Below are positions 32,831 through 42,751 of a stretch of DNA of 64,000 bases, in pieces. The DNA is from a virus: IMG/VR virus record IMGVR_UViG_3300033150_000870, positions 1 to 64,000 of that record, one strand, 5' to 3'. The notes under the pieces were generated by a model, which worked only from the letters and a program-made list of their open reading frames with translations, made no database searches and was not told the origin of the DNA. The translations under genes were made by a program, and so were the position numbers. How positions within the stretch are numbered: the stretch's first letter is position 1; every line of letters starts with the position of its first letter.

Positions 32831-33364
32831 ATGGTTAATTGGGCAAGTATATTAAGTAATATCACAGAAGTCGGAGCAATAACAGCTACTCTCATCAAGA
32901 CAGTCCCGCAGTTTAGAGGACTTGATATGAGTTTTATTAAATCGACTGTGATACTCGGCGGGTTTATATTTATTCCACCCCCCACAAGAGTTGCAGACGA
33001 GATATATCATAAAGTTGCAGAGATACCCATATTAGGAATGAAAGGTAATCGGTTGCAATATTTTGGTTATAGGGCGCCGAGAATATATATTGAAGGAGAA
33101 TGGATTTATGCGGAAGAAACGGGAACTCGACATACAACGAATCCGAATGTGGTGGATATTGTTGCGCCGGAGGATATGAAATATATATTGAGGAAGATAA
33201 TCAAGGCGTATAATGGTAAGAGTATGCCGTTTATTTCAATGGTGAATCCACAGTTTCGGATGGTGATGGTGGAGAGTGAGTTATATGAACCAATAGAGGG
33301 AAGACCGAATGATATAAGATATAGACTTACACTAATTCAACAGCTAACTTATGGAGGGCCGTGA
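32831..33364 (+). CDS. baseplate protein, 177 aa
   Basis: ATG 32831 after AGGTGAGGATA. The fold looks alpha/beta: SFIKSTVILGGFIFIPPPTR, GYRAPRIYIEGEWI, and a final strand set MVMVESELYEPIEGRPNDIRY resembling the start of LysM-linked baseplate connectors. Order between tape-measure and hub genes supports a baseplate or tail-tip role. Confidence 0.5.
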   Translation: MVNWASILSNITEVGAITATLIKTVPQFRGLDMSFIKSTVILGGFIFIPPPTRVADEIYHKVAEIPILGMKGNRLQYFGYRAPRIYIEGEWIYAEETGTRHTTNPNVVDIVAPEDMKYILRKIIKAYNGKSMPFISMVNPQFRMVMVESELYEPIEGRPNDIRYRLTLIQQLTYGGP

Positions 33365-34603
33365 ATGATCTCGAAGATTTTTTTTGATGCAAAATTTACA
33401 GTGGTTGTGGTGATTGGCAGTGGTGAGAATGAATTCGAGTTAGATCGTGATGTGCTTAGTGGTGTGATTGTGAATGAAACTCTTTTGCGCCCTTCATCAG
33501 TGGCTTATGTTAAGGTGTCAGATCCGGATATGAATTATTATAACAAGATGAATGTGGGGAAGGATATTTTTATAAGTATAAAGGATTGGAGTAATGGGAG
33601 ATTATTTTTATTTAATGGTTTTATAATCGGGACACACTGGCATATAGAAGAGGAGACGGGAGCATACACAGAAATAATATGTAGGACATGGCAGTATTAC
33701 TTGGAGCAGAATGATGATTGGTATCCGGCAGGGCCCAGAACAACGAGAAGTAGAAGAATTTCATTAAAAAGATATACAGTTGCGAGGTTTTTTAGATTTT
33801 TGTTTGAGAAGTATGGGGTTGTTATAAAGTATAATGAAGTGGATGAACATGTGTTGAATATACCTATAAAAAAATTTGGAATCCGATATAAAGATAATAT
33901 GTTTGTTGCGCTAGCTAAGATTGCATTTTGGAGCGGTTATTATATTATACAGCATCCATTTGATAGTAAGACATTGGTATTTTGTGATTTAGTTACGGAT
34001 TTTACCCAAAAAAAAGATATTTCAGTGTCGTATGGGAAAAATATAGTAAGTGAGACATTACGAGGAGTTTCGTATTTCAATCGGTATAGAGAGATGGTTC
34101 TACAAGGGTTAGTAAGAAGGGATTCTGACACCAGTAATAGTTCTACATATACAGAGAGATACCGTGATATGTTTGTGTTTGGAGATTTTATGCCCGTTAA
34201 TAGTGATACCGAACTGATTGGAGAAGAAATAAAGTACATTTCCGAATTATTTAATGATGAGTGGTTTATGAGAAGATTTGCATCCGCATATTATCCCTAT
34301 ATTTTTAGAAGACCCGTTGTTGCAGAATTTAGTATTAATGGGATTGCATTTTCTGTTTATGAGATTAATGACTATTATATTAACGCCTTAATTCCGCTTT
34401 CTCTTGATATACCGGTTTATACTCGTGTGTCTGTTAGCCGGTCTGAAAGCCTATATTTATATGCAGTAAAAGTATATCCTTATGAGATAACACATCAAAT
34501 TGATAATAATGGCTATGTAATGACCGTAAAAGTGTGCGAATTTATTAATTGGTTTGGTATTGGATATTTAAATGAGTTCAAAGAAAAAATTAAAAGAAGA
34601 TAA
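33365..34603 (+). CDS. baseplate hub protein (P2 gpD / T4 gp27-like)
   Basis: The 412-aa protein begins with a beta barrel (FTVVVVIGSGENEFELDRDV, then RPSSVAYVKVSDPDMNYY), typical of hub proteins that treat the spike as a centre. It has WQYYLEQNDDWY, a helical insert (ARFFRFLFEKYGVVIKY), and a second barrel. Located immediately before the gpV-like spike gene, as in P2-type baseplates. Confidence 0.6.
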   Translation: MISKIFFDAKFTVVVVIGSGENEFELDRDVLSGVIVNETLLRPSSVAYVKVSDPDMNYYNKMNVGKDIFISIKDWSNGRLFLFNGFIIGTHWHIEEETGAYTEIICRTWQYYLEQNDDWYPAGPRTTRSRRISLKRYTVARFFRFLFEKYGVVIKYNEVDEHVLNIPIKKFGIRYKDNMFVALAKIAFWSGYYIIQHPFDSKTLVFCDLVTDFTQKKDISVSYGKNIVSETLRGVSYFNRYREMVLQGLVRRDSDTSNSSTYTERYRDMFVFGDFMPVNSDTELIGEEIKYISELFNDEWFMRRFASAYYPYIFRRPVVAEFSINGIAFSVYEINDYYINALIPLSLDIPVYTRVSVSRSESLYLYAVKVYPYEITHQIDNNGYVMTVKVCEFINWFGIGYLNEFKEKIKRR

Positions 34604-34605
34604 AA

Positions 34606-35115
34606 ATGTCGGAAATTTACTATGGTGTTGTGAAAAAGATTAGATTGAAGACCACTGAAAATAAAAAGGCATATAGCTGTGATGTGGAATTACTACCCGA
34701 CGGCGAGGAACTCGAAGACATTGATATTATGGCGCCGATGAGTAAATTTCACGCCTACCCCCGCGTCGGAGATCGGGTAGTAATCGCAGAGGTTTATGAT
34801 TATTATTATGTGGTTCTTGGTGTAGTATATCGGCTTGATGATAGTAATCTTCCTTCTAACAGAAAATCAGATTCGAGTATTATTATTGGCGACAATTTTA
34901 TAGAAATCAATGAGGATACTACAATCAATATTACTTTGGCGCAAGGAAAATCATTGACGATTAATGTGTCGGGTGGTGGTCAGATTAAATTAGGTGGTAG
35001 TTCGGCATTGGCATTAGCAAGTCATACTCATATTGTAAGTGGTGTCACTTTAGGAGATGATAGTGTTACTACTGGAGTTTCATCTGCTAATACAACTAAT
35101 TTGAAGGGTGGTTAA
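34606..35115 (+). CDS. baseplate spike protein (gpV/gp45-like)
   Basis: At 169 aa, an OB-fold N-terminus (YGVVKKIRLKTTENKKAYSCD; PRVGDRVVIAEVYDYYYVVLG) is followed by a repetitive beta region, with GQIKLGGSSALALASHTHIVSG near the end, which fits a trimeric needle tip with a metal-binding H-x-H. Pierces the host envelope. Confidence 0.7.
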   Translation: MSEIYYGVVKKIRLKTTENKKAYSCDVELLPDGEELEDIDIMAPMSKFHAYPRVGDRVVIAEVYDYYYVVLGVVYRLDDSNLPSNRKSDSSIIIGDNFIEINEDTTINITLAQGKSLTINVSGGGQIKLGGSSALALASHTHIVSGVTLGDDSVTTGVSSANTTNLKGG

Positions 35116-35781
35116 ATGAGTGATGAGAGTATTTATGGGGTGGATATTAAATTGGTTCGGCGCCGGGATGGGCTTTGGGATGTGGAAGAAGGAGTGAATG
35201 GAGATTTTACACAAGTTTCAGGGAAAGATACAGCAGTTCAACTTATAATGACCGCATTAACAATTGCATACGGAGAATTAAAACTACACCCGGATTTTGG
35301 TTGTCATATTCATAGTTTAGTAGGAGAACCGCCAACTCCCATCTTACAAGCATATCTTCGGGTTTTTACCTATGAATCTCTGATGAAACTGAGTATTGTT
35401 GAAGATGTGTATAATGTGGATTGTTATCTTGATGAGAATGATAGCAGTATAATAAATATAAATATGAATGTAAAACTGATTTCTAAGGTTAAAAAGGCGG
35501 TTGCAGAAGCACATACATTTCTTGGCGCCGAAAAAGGTTATCAGCTCAACAACCCGAACATAATCACGGTGGAAGAGATACGGGGCTATGTGGATGGTAA
35601 TATAGTGTCATTTACGAAGGATGTTGATTATAATTTGAATGGTGATACGATTGTGTTTATAGGTAGAACTCCGACAGCAAGGACTACATTCTTAGTAGAT
35701 TATTATTATTTTGAAGAAGACAAGGATTATGAACCACAAAGTATAATTTTAACATATCCATTTAAATTGAGTAGTGAGTGA
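35116..35781 (+). CDS. baseplate wedge protein (gpW/gp25-like)
   Basis: At 221 aa. Residues about 20-115 match the gp25/gpW fold: GDFTQVSGKDTAVQLIMTALTI, then YGELKLHPDFGCHIHSLVGE with the conserved G-x2 turn, and a following helix. The extra C-terminal domain (VDYNLNGDTIVFIGRTPTA) repeats a motif also seen in the next protein. Confidence 0.75.
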   Translation: MSDESIYGVDIKLVRRRDGLWDVEEGVNGDFTQVSGKDTAVQLIMTALTIAYGELKLHPDFGCHIHSLVGEPPTPILQAYLRVFTYESLMKLSIVEDVYNVDCYLDENDSSIININMNVKLISKVKKAVAEAHTFLGAEKGYQLNNPNIITVEEIRGYVDGNIVSFTKDVDYNLNGDTIVFIGRTPTARTTFLVDYYYFEEDKDYEPQSIILTYPFKLSSE

Positions 35782-35782
35782 A

Positions 35783-37498
35783 ATGAGTGAATGGGTCAAA
35801 GTAAAGTATCCGTTTCCGATTGATAAGACACGAGAAGATATAGTAAATTTAATCAAGGAACAGTTATTATATGGAAAAATACGAGTAATAGATGAAGAAC
35901 ATACATTTACATCTGGGGTTTATAGTTATCAGCTTGATCATTTCCCTTATGAAGTGTCGAGTGATAGCATCGAGGTTTCTGGTACTCTTAATAGTAATCG
36001 TCATGTGTTTGTATTTGGAAGGGACTATAACATTGTAGGACAAAATATTGTTTTTGATTCTAATTACGATTATCCCGATAATAATACTAAATTTTATGTG
36101 TCATATTACTATCTTGGAACAAAATCCGGGCTAACTTCAGAAGAGCCATCCAGCACTACTATGATTATGATTGAATCAGTAGCAAATGCCTTATATGATC
36201 TATACGAGGAAATTAAAAATAGCTATTATATGACGATGATTTCGACTGCTACCGGCTCGTCATTAGATTCTCTTGCCACATTAGTAGGATGCATAAGATC
36301 ACCCGGCGCAAAAGCAGTCGGCACGGAACGATTCTATTTTTCAACCACCCCAGTCACTATCGATACGGGTACTATTGTTGCAACCCAAAGTAGTGCTACT
36401 CAAGAACAATTACTATTTGAAACCACATCCGGCGGGACATACACTACGGGTAGCTATGTTGATATACAGATACGGGCAAAAGAATATGGAAGTAAATATA
36501 ATGTCGGGTTAAATACTGTAACGGTATTGCTTTCTCCAATTACAAATGTATCATCAGTCACTAATATCACCCGACTACGAGACGGCGAGGATGAGGAGTC
36601 TGATGAGGATTTTCGGCGCCGAATACCATTGGCAGTTGAGAGCAAGGGCAAATCGACATTAAATGCATTGAAGTATGATATAGAGCAGATTAGTGGGGTA
36701 AGGTCAGTAAAGATAATGGATAGGTATCGTGGTAATGGTACGGTTGATATTTTTATTACTCCTAAAACATTCCCAGTTTCGACCAATCTCAGCACGATAA
36801 TATCAAATGCGATTGATTCGGGGAAGGCGTTAGGTATTGATGTGGGGTATGTGATTCCCTATGTAAAAAATGTGTGGATCACCGGGAGTGGTATAAGAAA
36901 ATATGATAGTGATGCGGTTAATGTATTTAATACGGCTTCTGGCGAGATTTGGGATTATTTTTATAATTTAGAAGTGGGACAGAGAACTCGCAGAAACCAG
37001 TTATTTGGAAGGATGCTTGATGATAATAATTTGATTGATATTACTAATTTTTACATTCGAGAATATGATGCTGATCTAATAGTACAGCAAGATGTGATAA
37101 TGAAGATCGGATACCGCGTAAATGACACTGGAGTACAAGCAGTTCGTGATGATATAGATATGTTTGACTGCGCCGAAATTATACAATGCACAGGAGATTA
37201 CTCGACGGGCTGGTATGTGGAGCTTGGAAGAGATACCTACGATTCCGGGTTATCCATCATTGCTTTTGATGTTTATGATGTATTTGAAGTGGAACAAGAT
37301 GGAACTAAATTTACTGAAGGCGTTGATTGGGAATTCACGGGACTTGACGAGGGCGATGAAACTATAAATGGAAAACATTTCAAACAATTACACTGGCTTA
37401 CCGGCGCAACAAATTATCCCGTGAATGGAAGTTATTATTCCGTGAAATATGTATATGATGCAATAAAATTTGATGTAAGTTCGACGGGTGAGTATTAA
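35783..37498 (+). CDS. baseplate wedge protein (gpJ/gp6-like)
   Basis: About 571 aa from ATG 35783. The N-terminal beta domain has EVSGTLNSNRHVFVFGRDYNI, shared with the gpW-like protein. The conserved J core follows: GSSLDSLATLVGCIRSPGAKA, TGTIVATQSSAT, and DGEDEESDEDFRRRIPLAVES, the strongest signature. The C-terminus again carries the YEVEQDG-like beta module. Forms wedges around the hub with gpW and gpI homologs. Confidence 0.82.
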   Translation: MSEWVKVKYPFPIDKTREDIVNLIKEQLLYGKIRVIDEEHTFTSGVYSYQLDHFPYEVSSDSIEVSGTLNSNRHVFVFGRDYNIVGQNIVFDSNYDYPDNNTKFYVSYYYLGTKSGLTSEEPSSTTMIMIESVANALYDLYEEIKNSYYMTMISTATGSSLDSLATLVGCIRSPGAKAVGTERFYFSTTPVTIDTGTIVATQSSATQEQLLFETTSGGTYTTGSYVDIQIRAKEYGSKYNVGLNTVTVLLSPITNVSSVTNITRLRDGEDEESDEDFRRRIPLAVESKGKSTLNALKYDIEQISGVRSVKIMDRYRGNGTVDIFITPKTFPVSTNLSTIISNAIDSGKALGIDVGYVIPYVKNVWITGSGIRKYDSDAVNVFNTASGEIWDYFYNLEVGQRTRRNQLFGRMLDDNNLIDITNFYIREYDADLIVQQDVIMKIGYRVNDTGVQAVRDDIDMFDCAEIIQCTGDYSTGWYVELGRDTYDSGLSIIAFDVYDVFEVEQDGTKFTEGVDWEFTGLDEGDETINGKHFKQLHWLTGATNYPVNGSYYSVKYVYDAIKFDVSSTGEY

Positions 37499-40400
37499 TG
37501 AATGAATCAACTGGAACTGCAATGATATTGGATTATTTGCCGAAGTCATTTGCAAGGGATGGTGCATTATCAACTTATTTATCAGCATTTGGGGAGGAAC
37601 TGACGAGAATAAATCGGGTGTTGGATGTTTATTTTTTGCGCCAGATAAGTTTGACGGGGGATATGTGGGGTGATTTTATTGATAGGATAGGAGAGGGTTA
37701 TTTTAATACATATAGATACACGGATGATGATAATTTTTATAAGAGAAGACTGAGGGCGATGTATTTAGTGGGTCATGGTGGTACGAAGAATGCGATAACG
37801 GGGATGACCTATACAGAGTATAATACGGGTAGTTTTTATGAGTTATGGCGGGATCAGATGGTATGTGGGTATGGTGGTGGTACGGGTTGTGGTGCTTTAG
37901 TGGGGTGTTATGATGAGACGGGAGAGAATAGTGAATTTTGGTTTGTGAGGGATACGGGTGAAAGTTGGGGTACATCGGAGTATAGGGCGAGGCTGGTGTT
38001 TGAGAGGTTTAAGGCGTGTGGTGTGGAGTATGATATAAGGAATCCGGTGCCGGCTGGTAGAGAGGAATGGACAGTTGGGAGTGATGGGTGGTATGTGGAT
38101 ACGGGTAATGGTTATGAGGTGCCAAATGCGGGGAATACTGGGTATAGTTATGGCTATTATGTATTGCAGAATGATGGTATATACAATGCCGAGTATAATT
38201 TTGAGGGTGAAGAGGAATTTGATGGTAATTATAGGGCGGAATATAGTTTCACGAATGATCCAAACGGCTCAATTCCGGGTGATTGGTATAAAGGTGGGGA
38301 TGGTTCAGTGCAAGTTATTGCTGAGAAAGACGGGCATAAAAAAGTGGTTGAATTCTATGATAATGCTAATCGTTGGACATGGATATTTAATAATATTATA
38401 GATCAAGAGTGTGGGACAATTGAATTTTGGTATTATGAGCCGGATGATGATGGGTATTTTGAGTTTCGACTAAGAAGGGAAGGTCGGAATATTGGTTGGT
38501 TATCAAGGAGATGGAATAATTTACTATGGGCTTATAATGACGGTACAAGTGAGCATCATACAACCATATGTAGCGCAATATTTGGTGAGTGGGTGCATGT
38601 AAGAATAGATTTTGAATGTAGTACGGGGGGATATAAGGGCTTGGCAGAAGATCGAGTCGCAATATATATTAACGGCGAATTAATGGGTTCTGATTACATA
38701 TTAAATGATTACGGAAATAATCCGCCAGATGTTTGGGAGATTGGATTTACATATTTGTGTGGTACTGAAGGGTATAAGTATTTTGATGCGGTGGATTTTT
38801 CATGGGCGGATGGGTATTATGTTTGGCGCAATGCCTATAAATTTATTCCAGATGGTTTTGATAATAATGGTGGGCTATATAAGAATAGTCAGAAGCCGTT
38901 AGCAACTTTAAATTTATATAGACAATTCGAGGGGCATTCTAATGTTTTAAATTTTCATTATGAGGATGATGGTGACCCCAATGTGCCATGTATAGATATA
39001 CCATTTGGTACTCATAGATCGGGGGCTATGGAATTCTGGGTTTATGTAAAAGACACACATCGTCAATTTGAAGTGCAAATTTTATGGGGCGGAACATATA
39101 TTTTTAAGATTTATTTTCATGCTACTGAGACTCAATATAAATGGGTAGATTATAATAATGTAACACACACATATAACGATGATCCAATACCCGTTAATGA
39201 GTGGCATCGGTTTATGATAAAATGGGATCAAGACGCTCAAACTGGTGGTTTTTATAAGGATGGGGTTTTACGAAAAAGTGTAGATAGTATATTTAGTAAT
39301 AATATTAATCGTGCAATGTTTAGAACTCAGATTTATAGTAATGTTTATGATGTTTTTATTGATGCAATCGACTTCTCTTGGGAAACCGGTTACACTGAAA
39401 ACAGAAATAAATATCCTAAATATACCCCCTCATTCTGCACCTTCTATAATTCCATCCACTTCACGGGGTTCTCCTATGATAGCACCGGCGAGATGATGAT
39501 CTATAAAACCCTACCAACCGGACTCTACCTTGCAGATACCGGCGCAAACATTCTCCATTTCCATATAAAAGGTAATTATCCCCTCGTATTGGAAAAAGTA
39601 GCACTTTATAGTTGTGTCATTCCATATACCATAGTCGTGACGGGAGAAAAAAATGCTAACTATGAAGAATATGAATTTGGAACGGGAGATTATCTATCAC
39701 TTCCCGCCGATGATACCGGAAATTTAATGGGAGTTTATAGTTTTACGAATGTAGGAGAGGGAATTAACCCTCCAGCTGGATGGGAAATGATTTCAGAGCC
39801 TGCTGATTCTGATTGGGAGATAATAAATAATTTCGATAATCACTTGAAGGTTTGGAAACAAAAAAATAGCACCTCAGATTATACCTCTGCAAAGACACAA
39901 TTTTCGGCGCCGAGAACAAACGGAACAATTGAGTTTTTTGTGCAAGTATCTGACACTACAAATGCATATTGGTATTTCGATTTATTATATGATTACTCTA
40001 CTAATAATATGTGTGGGGGAATAGATTTTAGGCAAGGTGATATTCATTGGAGATATAAAAAAGGTTCGACATGGTATAATATAACTCTACAGTCTTTTAA
40101 TGCGAATGAATGGTATCATGTGAGAATTGATTTTGAGTGTGGTACGGGACAATATGAAGGATTAGCAGAAGACCAAGTTTATATCACGATTAATCAAACA
40201 AATGTCTATAATCAAGTGATGTATAAAGCTGGTACCACACAAGGCCCGGATTTCGTCGAGGGTGTTAGAGTTATGGAAGGATTTCTGGGTTCGTACTTTA
40301 CCGGCTATGTGGATGCAATTGATTTTTCGTGGGAAGATGTAGATGGACTTGAATATTTTGATGGGCGCAACAGATACTATCGTCGATACAAATATTTGGT

Positions 40401-40647
40401 AAGTAAAGCACCCTATATCACAAAAAATGTGAATCAACAACTTGACACGGGAGAATGGAGTTGGGTGGTGTTGGATTTTTCGGCGCCGGATGAGATTATG
40501 GAGGGTACGGTTTCGTTTGAGAATGATCATATATCGGGTATTGGGTTTATATTAACGGGTGGGTATGGCGAGGCGATTGAGGTGGATGTTGCTAAGATGA
40601 GTTTTGAATATAAATACACAGTCACGGGAGATGATCTTATAATATGA
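37498..40647 (+). CDS. gpI-like baseplate protein fused to three lectin-like modules
   Basis: At 1049 aa. Residues 1-200 match the phage tail gpI entry (MILDYLPKSFARDG, a helix, MWGDFIDRIGEGYF, and FYKRRLRAMYLVGHGGTKNAI). Three LamG/concanavalin-like beta-sandwich modules follow, at about 220-440, 450-645 and 715-985. Each carries an EFW/EFF strand, a W-H-x-R/F strand and the closing motif DAIDFSW or DAVDFSW plus an R-N-x-Y/K segment. Such modules bind glycans or host surface proteins, so this is the likely host-recognition protein. Trp/Tyr-rich; the third copy is closest to the first. Confidence 0.7.
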   Translation: MNESTGTAMILDYLPKSFARDGALSTYLSAFGEELTRINRVLDVYFLRQISLTGDMWGDFIDRIGEGYFNTYRYTDDDNFYKRRLRAMYLVGHGGTKNAITGMTYTEYNTGSFYELWRDQMVCGYGGGTGCGALVGCYDETGENSEFWFVRDTGESWGTSEYRARLVFERFKACGVEYDIRNPVPAGREEWTVGSDGWYVDTGNGYEVPNAGNTGYSYGYYVLQNDGIYNAEYNFEGEEEFDGNYRAEYSFTNDPNGSIPGDWYKGGDGSVQVIAEKDGHKKVVEFYDNANRWTWIFNNIIDQECGTIEFWYYEPDDDGYFEFRLRREGRNIGWLSRRWNNLLWAYNDGTSEHHTTICSAIFGEWVHVRIDFECSTGGYKGLAEDRVAIYINGELMGSDYILNDYGNNPPDVWEIGFTYLCGTEGYKYFDAVDFSWADGYYVWRNAYKFIPDGFDNNGGLYKNSQKPLATLNLYRQFEGHSNVLNFHYEDDGDPNVPCIDIPFGTHRSGAMEFWVYVKDTHRQFEVQILWGGTYIFKIYFHATETQYKWVDYNNVTHTYNDDPIPVNEWHRFMIKWDQDAQTGGFYKDGVLRKSVDSIFSNNINRAMFRTQIYSNVYDVFIDAIDFSWETGYTENRNKYPKYTPSFCTFYNSIHFTGFSYDSTGEMMIYKTLPTGLYLADTGANILHFHIKGNYPLVLEKVALYSCVIPYTIVVTGEKNANYEEYEFGTGDYLSLPADDTGNLMGVYSFTNVGEGINPPAGWEMISEPADSDWEIINNFDNHLKVWKQKNSTSDYTSAKTQFSAPRTNGTIEFFVQVSDTTNAYWYFDLLYDYSTNNMCGGIDFRQGDIHWRYKKGSTWYNITLQSFNANEWYHVRIDFECGTGQYEGLAEDQVYITINQTNVYNQVMYKAGTTQGPDFVEGVRVMEGFLGSYFTGYVDAIDFSWEDVDGLEYFDGRNRYYRRYKYLVSKAPYITKNVNQQLDTGEWSWVVLDFSAPDEIMEGTVSFENDHISGIGFILTGGYGEAIEVDVAKMSFEYKYTVTGDDLII

Positions 40648-40919
40648 GCTGGCGCAAAAATATTGACGATTTTTACAAGGCGATTGAAGTATCGGAGGAT
40701 GTTATTAAAAAATTAGTGAAATATATATGTGATCCGAATGATGACGATGGAGTGATGGCGGTTTGTTGTTTTTGCGCCGTAAGTAGGAGGGATGGTTGTA
40801 CGGGCGAGTGTTTGGATACGAATGTGCCATGTGGAAAGTTTAAATTAGATAGTGGTATGTACGAAAATATTAAAAAGATAAGAAATGGAAAGATAAAGGT
40901 GATGAGAAATGAGTTATAA
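40644..40919 (+). CDS. Cys-rich protein, 91 aa, in the tail-fibre region
   Basis: AVCCFCAVSRRDGCTGECLDTNVPC gives six or more Cys in 25 residues, a zinc- or disulfide-rich knot, between helical flanks. ATGA overlap with the gpI-like gene and 11-base overlap with the fibre gene. Possibly a fibre chaperone or connector; not recognised. Confidence 0.5.
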   Translation: MSWRKNIDDFYKAIEVSEDVIKKLVKYICDPNDDDGVMAVCCFCAVSRRDGCTGECLDTNVPCGKFKLDSGMYENIKKIRNGKIKVMRNEL

Positions 40920-41964
40920 GGAATCGAAGAGTATAGTGCCGAGTGATAAGGCGAGAAGTGTCTGGCGGATATGGAGCGATGGTAGTGTATTTTCACAGCA
41001 GAATATGAACACCATAGTGAAGGATGTTGTTGTTGGCACGGGTGAAGGGTTTATTGCGGGGTTTGATAGTGGTGGGCTGAGTTTATGGGCGAGTAGTACG
41101 CCGGATAGGTATGTGCATTATAATAGTGGCGTGTATTATGTTAGGAGTATGGATACCGATCCGAAGGCGGGAGTTTATAGGATATATGTAGAGGATAGTG
41201 GTAGTTTTGGTTTGACGGAATTTCCAGCTGGGGACACGGGATGGAGCTTTATTTATTTGGATTACTTGGGTAGGATCGGGGAATATACTGGCGCAACTTG
41301 GACATACGATCAAGGGAAGTTGCTGATTGGTAAGGTGATAAGAGATGGGAATAACACGATAGAGAATAGTGATATAGTGGATATGAGAAAAATACAACCG
41401 GGAATAAATGAATTTTATAAAGATAAAGATGGTAAATTTAATATAAATGGAGATGTTGAGTGGAGTGGTAGTGCTACTGGAAAATTACCGGATCATGATC
41501 ATAGTGGAGATACGGGTGATGGTGGATTAATTAAACATAAATCTTTTACAATGGTATTTCATACTTATTTACCGGCTGGATTTGGTGATGGAAAAGTAGT
41601 AAGATTTGGTGAAGATTTAATAAATAATAAATGGCAATATGCTTTAGGAGATGGTAATTATAGGATGTTAAGAGGGCAATTAGTTGTGTCTCAACTCACT
41701 AAAGATGGAGATTCAACACATCAAATTGAAGCATCTATACTTATAACTTCATCAGAAATTATTAAATATACTGTAAATCTTAATGCTACTTATGAATGGA
41801 ATTCGTCAATAACTCCTTCTTCTGGTAGTGTTCCATCTTCTACTATAGATAAGAATATTGCTCCCATAATCAATATAAAATATAATGATACTGATGGTAG
41901 TGATTCTTTAATAAATGATTGTTGGGTGACATTTTATGTAGTTATAGAAGCAGTAAGTGATTAA
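40909..41964 (+). CDS. tail fibre protein
   Basis: At 351 aa, beta-rich with many Gly/Ser/Asp turns. The N-terminus (ARSVWRIWSDGSVFSQQNMNTI) resembles fibre attachment domains, the middle carries LPDHDHSGDTGDGGLIKH (a collar often preceding a fibre tip), and the C-terminal 130 residues form a compact beta domain. Position at the end of the tail operon supports the call. Confidence 0.6.
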   Translation: MSYKESKSIVPSDKARSVWRIWSDGSVFSQQNMNTIVKDVVVGTGEGFIAGFDSGGLSLWASSTPDRYVHYNSGVYYVRSMDTDPKAGVYRIYVEDSGSFGLTEFPAGDTGWSFIYLDYLGRIGEYTGATWTYDQGKLLIGKVIRDGNNTIENSDIVDMRKIQPGINEFYKDKDGKFNINGDVEWSGSATGKLPDHDHSGDTGDGGLIKHKSFTMVFHTYLPAGFGDGKVVRFGEDLINNKWQYALGDGNYRMLRGQLVVSQLTKDGDSTHQIEASILITSSEIIKYTVNLNATYEWNSSITPSSGSVPSSTIDKNIAPIINIKYNDTDGSDSLINDCWVTFYVVIEAVSD

Positions 41965-41966
41965 AT

Positions 41967-42251
41967 ATGAAAAAAATGAATGTAATAATATCGATGATAA
42001 TACTATTTTGTTGGGGATTAATAAATGAGTATCTTCATTATACTTACTGGGACTTGAGTTTTTGGATCGAAACCCATTGGAATCCACCTCCAGATTTAAT
42101 TTGTAGTTTGATGTTATTTGAAATTTCGATATACCTTATAGGAGTTATTATAATTTTAGCGGTTATATTCCTATGCTTTTCCGATGAGATTGAGGAAGGC
42201 ATCAAATATCTCTATACTAAAATCACTAAAAAGGATGTGAAAAAAGAATGA
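41967..42251 (+). CDS. two-pass membrane protein, 94 aa
   Basis: Hydrophobic helices at about 5-22 and 47-70 (IYLIGVIIILAVIFLCFS) with a charged C-terminus. Start three bases after the fibre stop. With the next two genes it forms a membrane block where lysis genes usually lie in tailed viruses; holin-like role inferred. Confidence 0.5.
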   Translation: MKKMNVIISMIILFCWGLINEYLHYTYWDLSFWIETHWNPPPDLICSLMLFEISIYLIGVIIILAVIFLCFSDEIEEGIKYLYTKITKKDVKKE

Positions 42252-42751
42252 TTGATCTCGAAACACTCTGGTACTATCTCGAACCGTTTGCTATTATGGT
42301 CGTGTTTGGGTTCTTTGCAATGCTACTCGGCGTGATCAAGAATCTTTGGCATCTCGGAAAACTACCAGAAGACCAAAACGGATGGCACTATATCCTTCAA
42401 AAAGCCTCTAAATACTTCCAACTCGGCTTCACCCAATGCTTCGTCACATGGTGCGGGCTCGGTCTGTGGGGCGCAATAGAATTTGTGTCGGCAGAGGTTC
42501 TGGTTCCAATCGCATTTCTTTTGTGCGCCGAAATATTGCCGGCAGAGTTATGGGAGAGGTTATGGCAGTTTTTGAAGCCGTTATGGGAATATTTTAGTGA
42601 GGAGAAACGGGCAGAAAGACGCGAGAAGAAGAAAGAAAGATTGCTAAAACGATTAGAAGCACTAAAAAAGTTGAAAGAAGAAGAGCGGTTGGCAAAAGAG
42701 AAGGAAATGAATGACATCGAGAATGAAATAAAGAAGATAAGTGAGCAGTAA
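42248..42751 (+). CDS. membrane protein with basic coiled-coil tail, 167 aa
   Basis: Hydrophobic helices at about 13-33, 58-78 and 80-98 (VLVPIAFLLCAEILPAEL), then a strongly charged coiled coil (EEKRAERREKKKERLLKR). Candidate holin or membrane anchor. Overlaps both neighbours by 1-4 bases. Confidence 0.5.
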   Translation: MIDLETLWYYLEPFAIMVVFGFFAMLLGVIKNLWHLGKLPEDQNGWHYILQKASKYFQLGFTQCFVTWCGLGLWGAIEFVSAEVLVPIAFLLCAEILPAELWERLWQFLKPLWEYFSEEKRAERREKKKERLLKRLEALKKLKEEERLAKEKEMNDIENEIKKISEQ

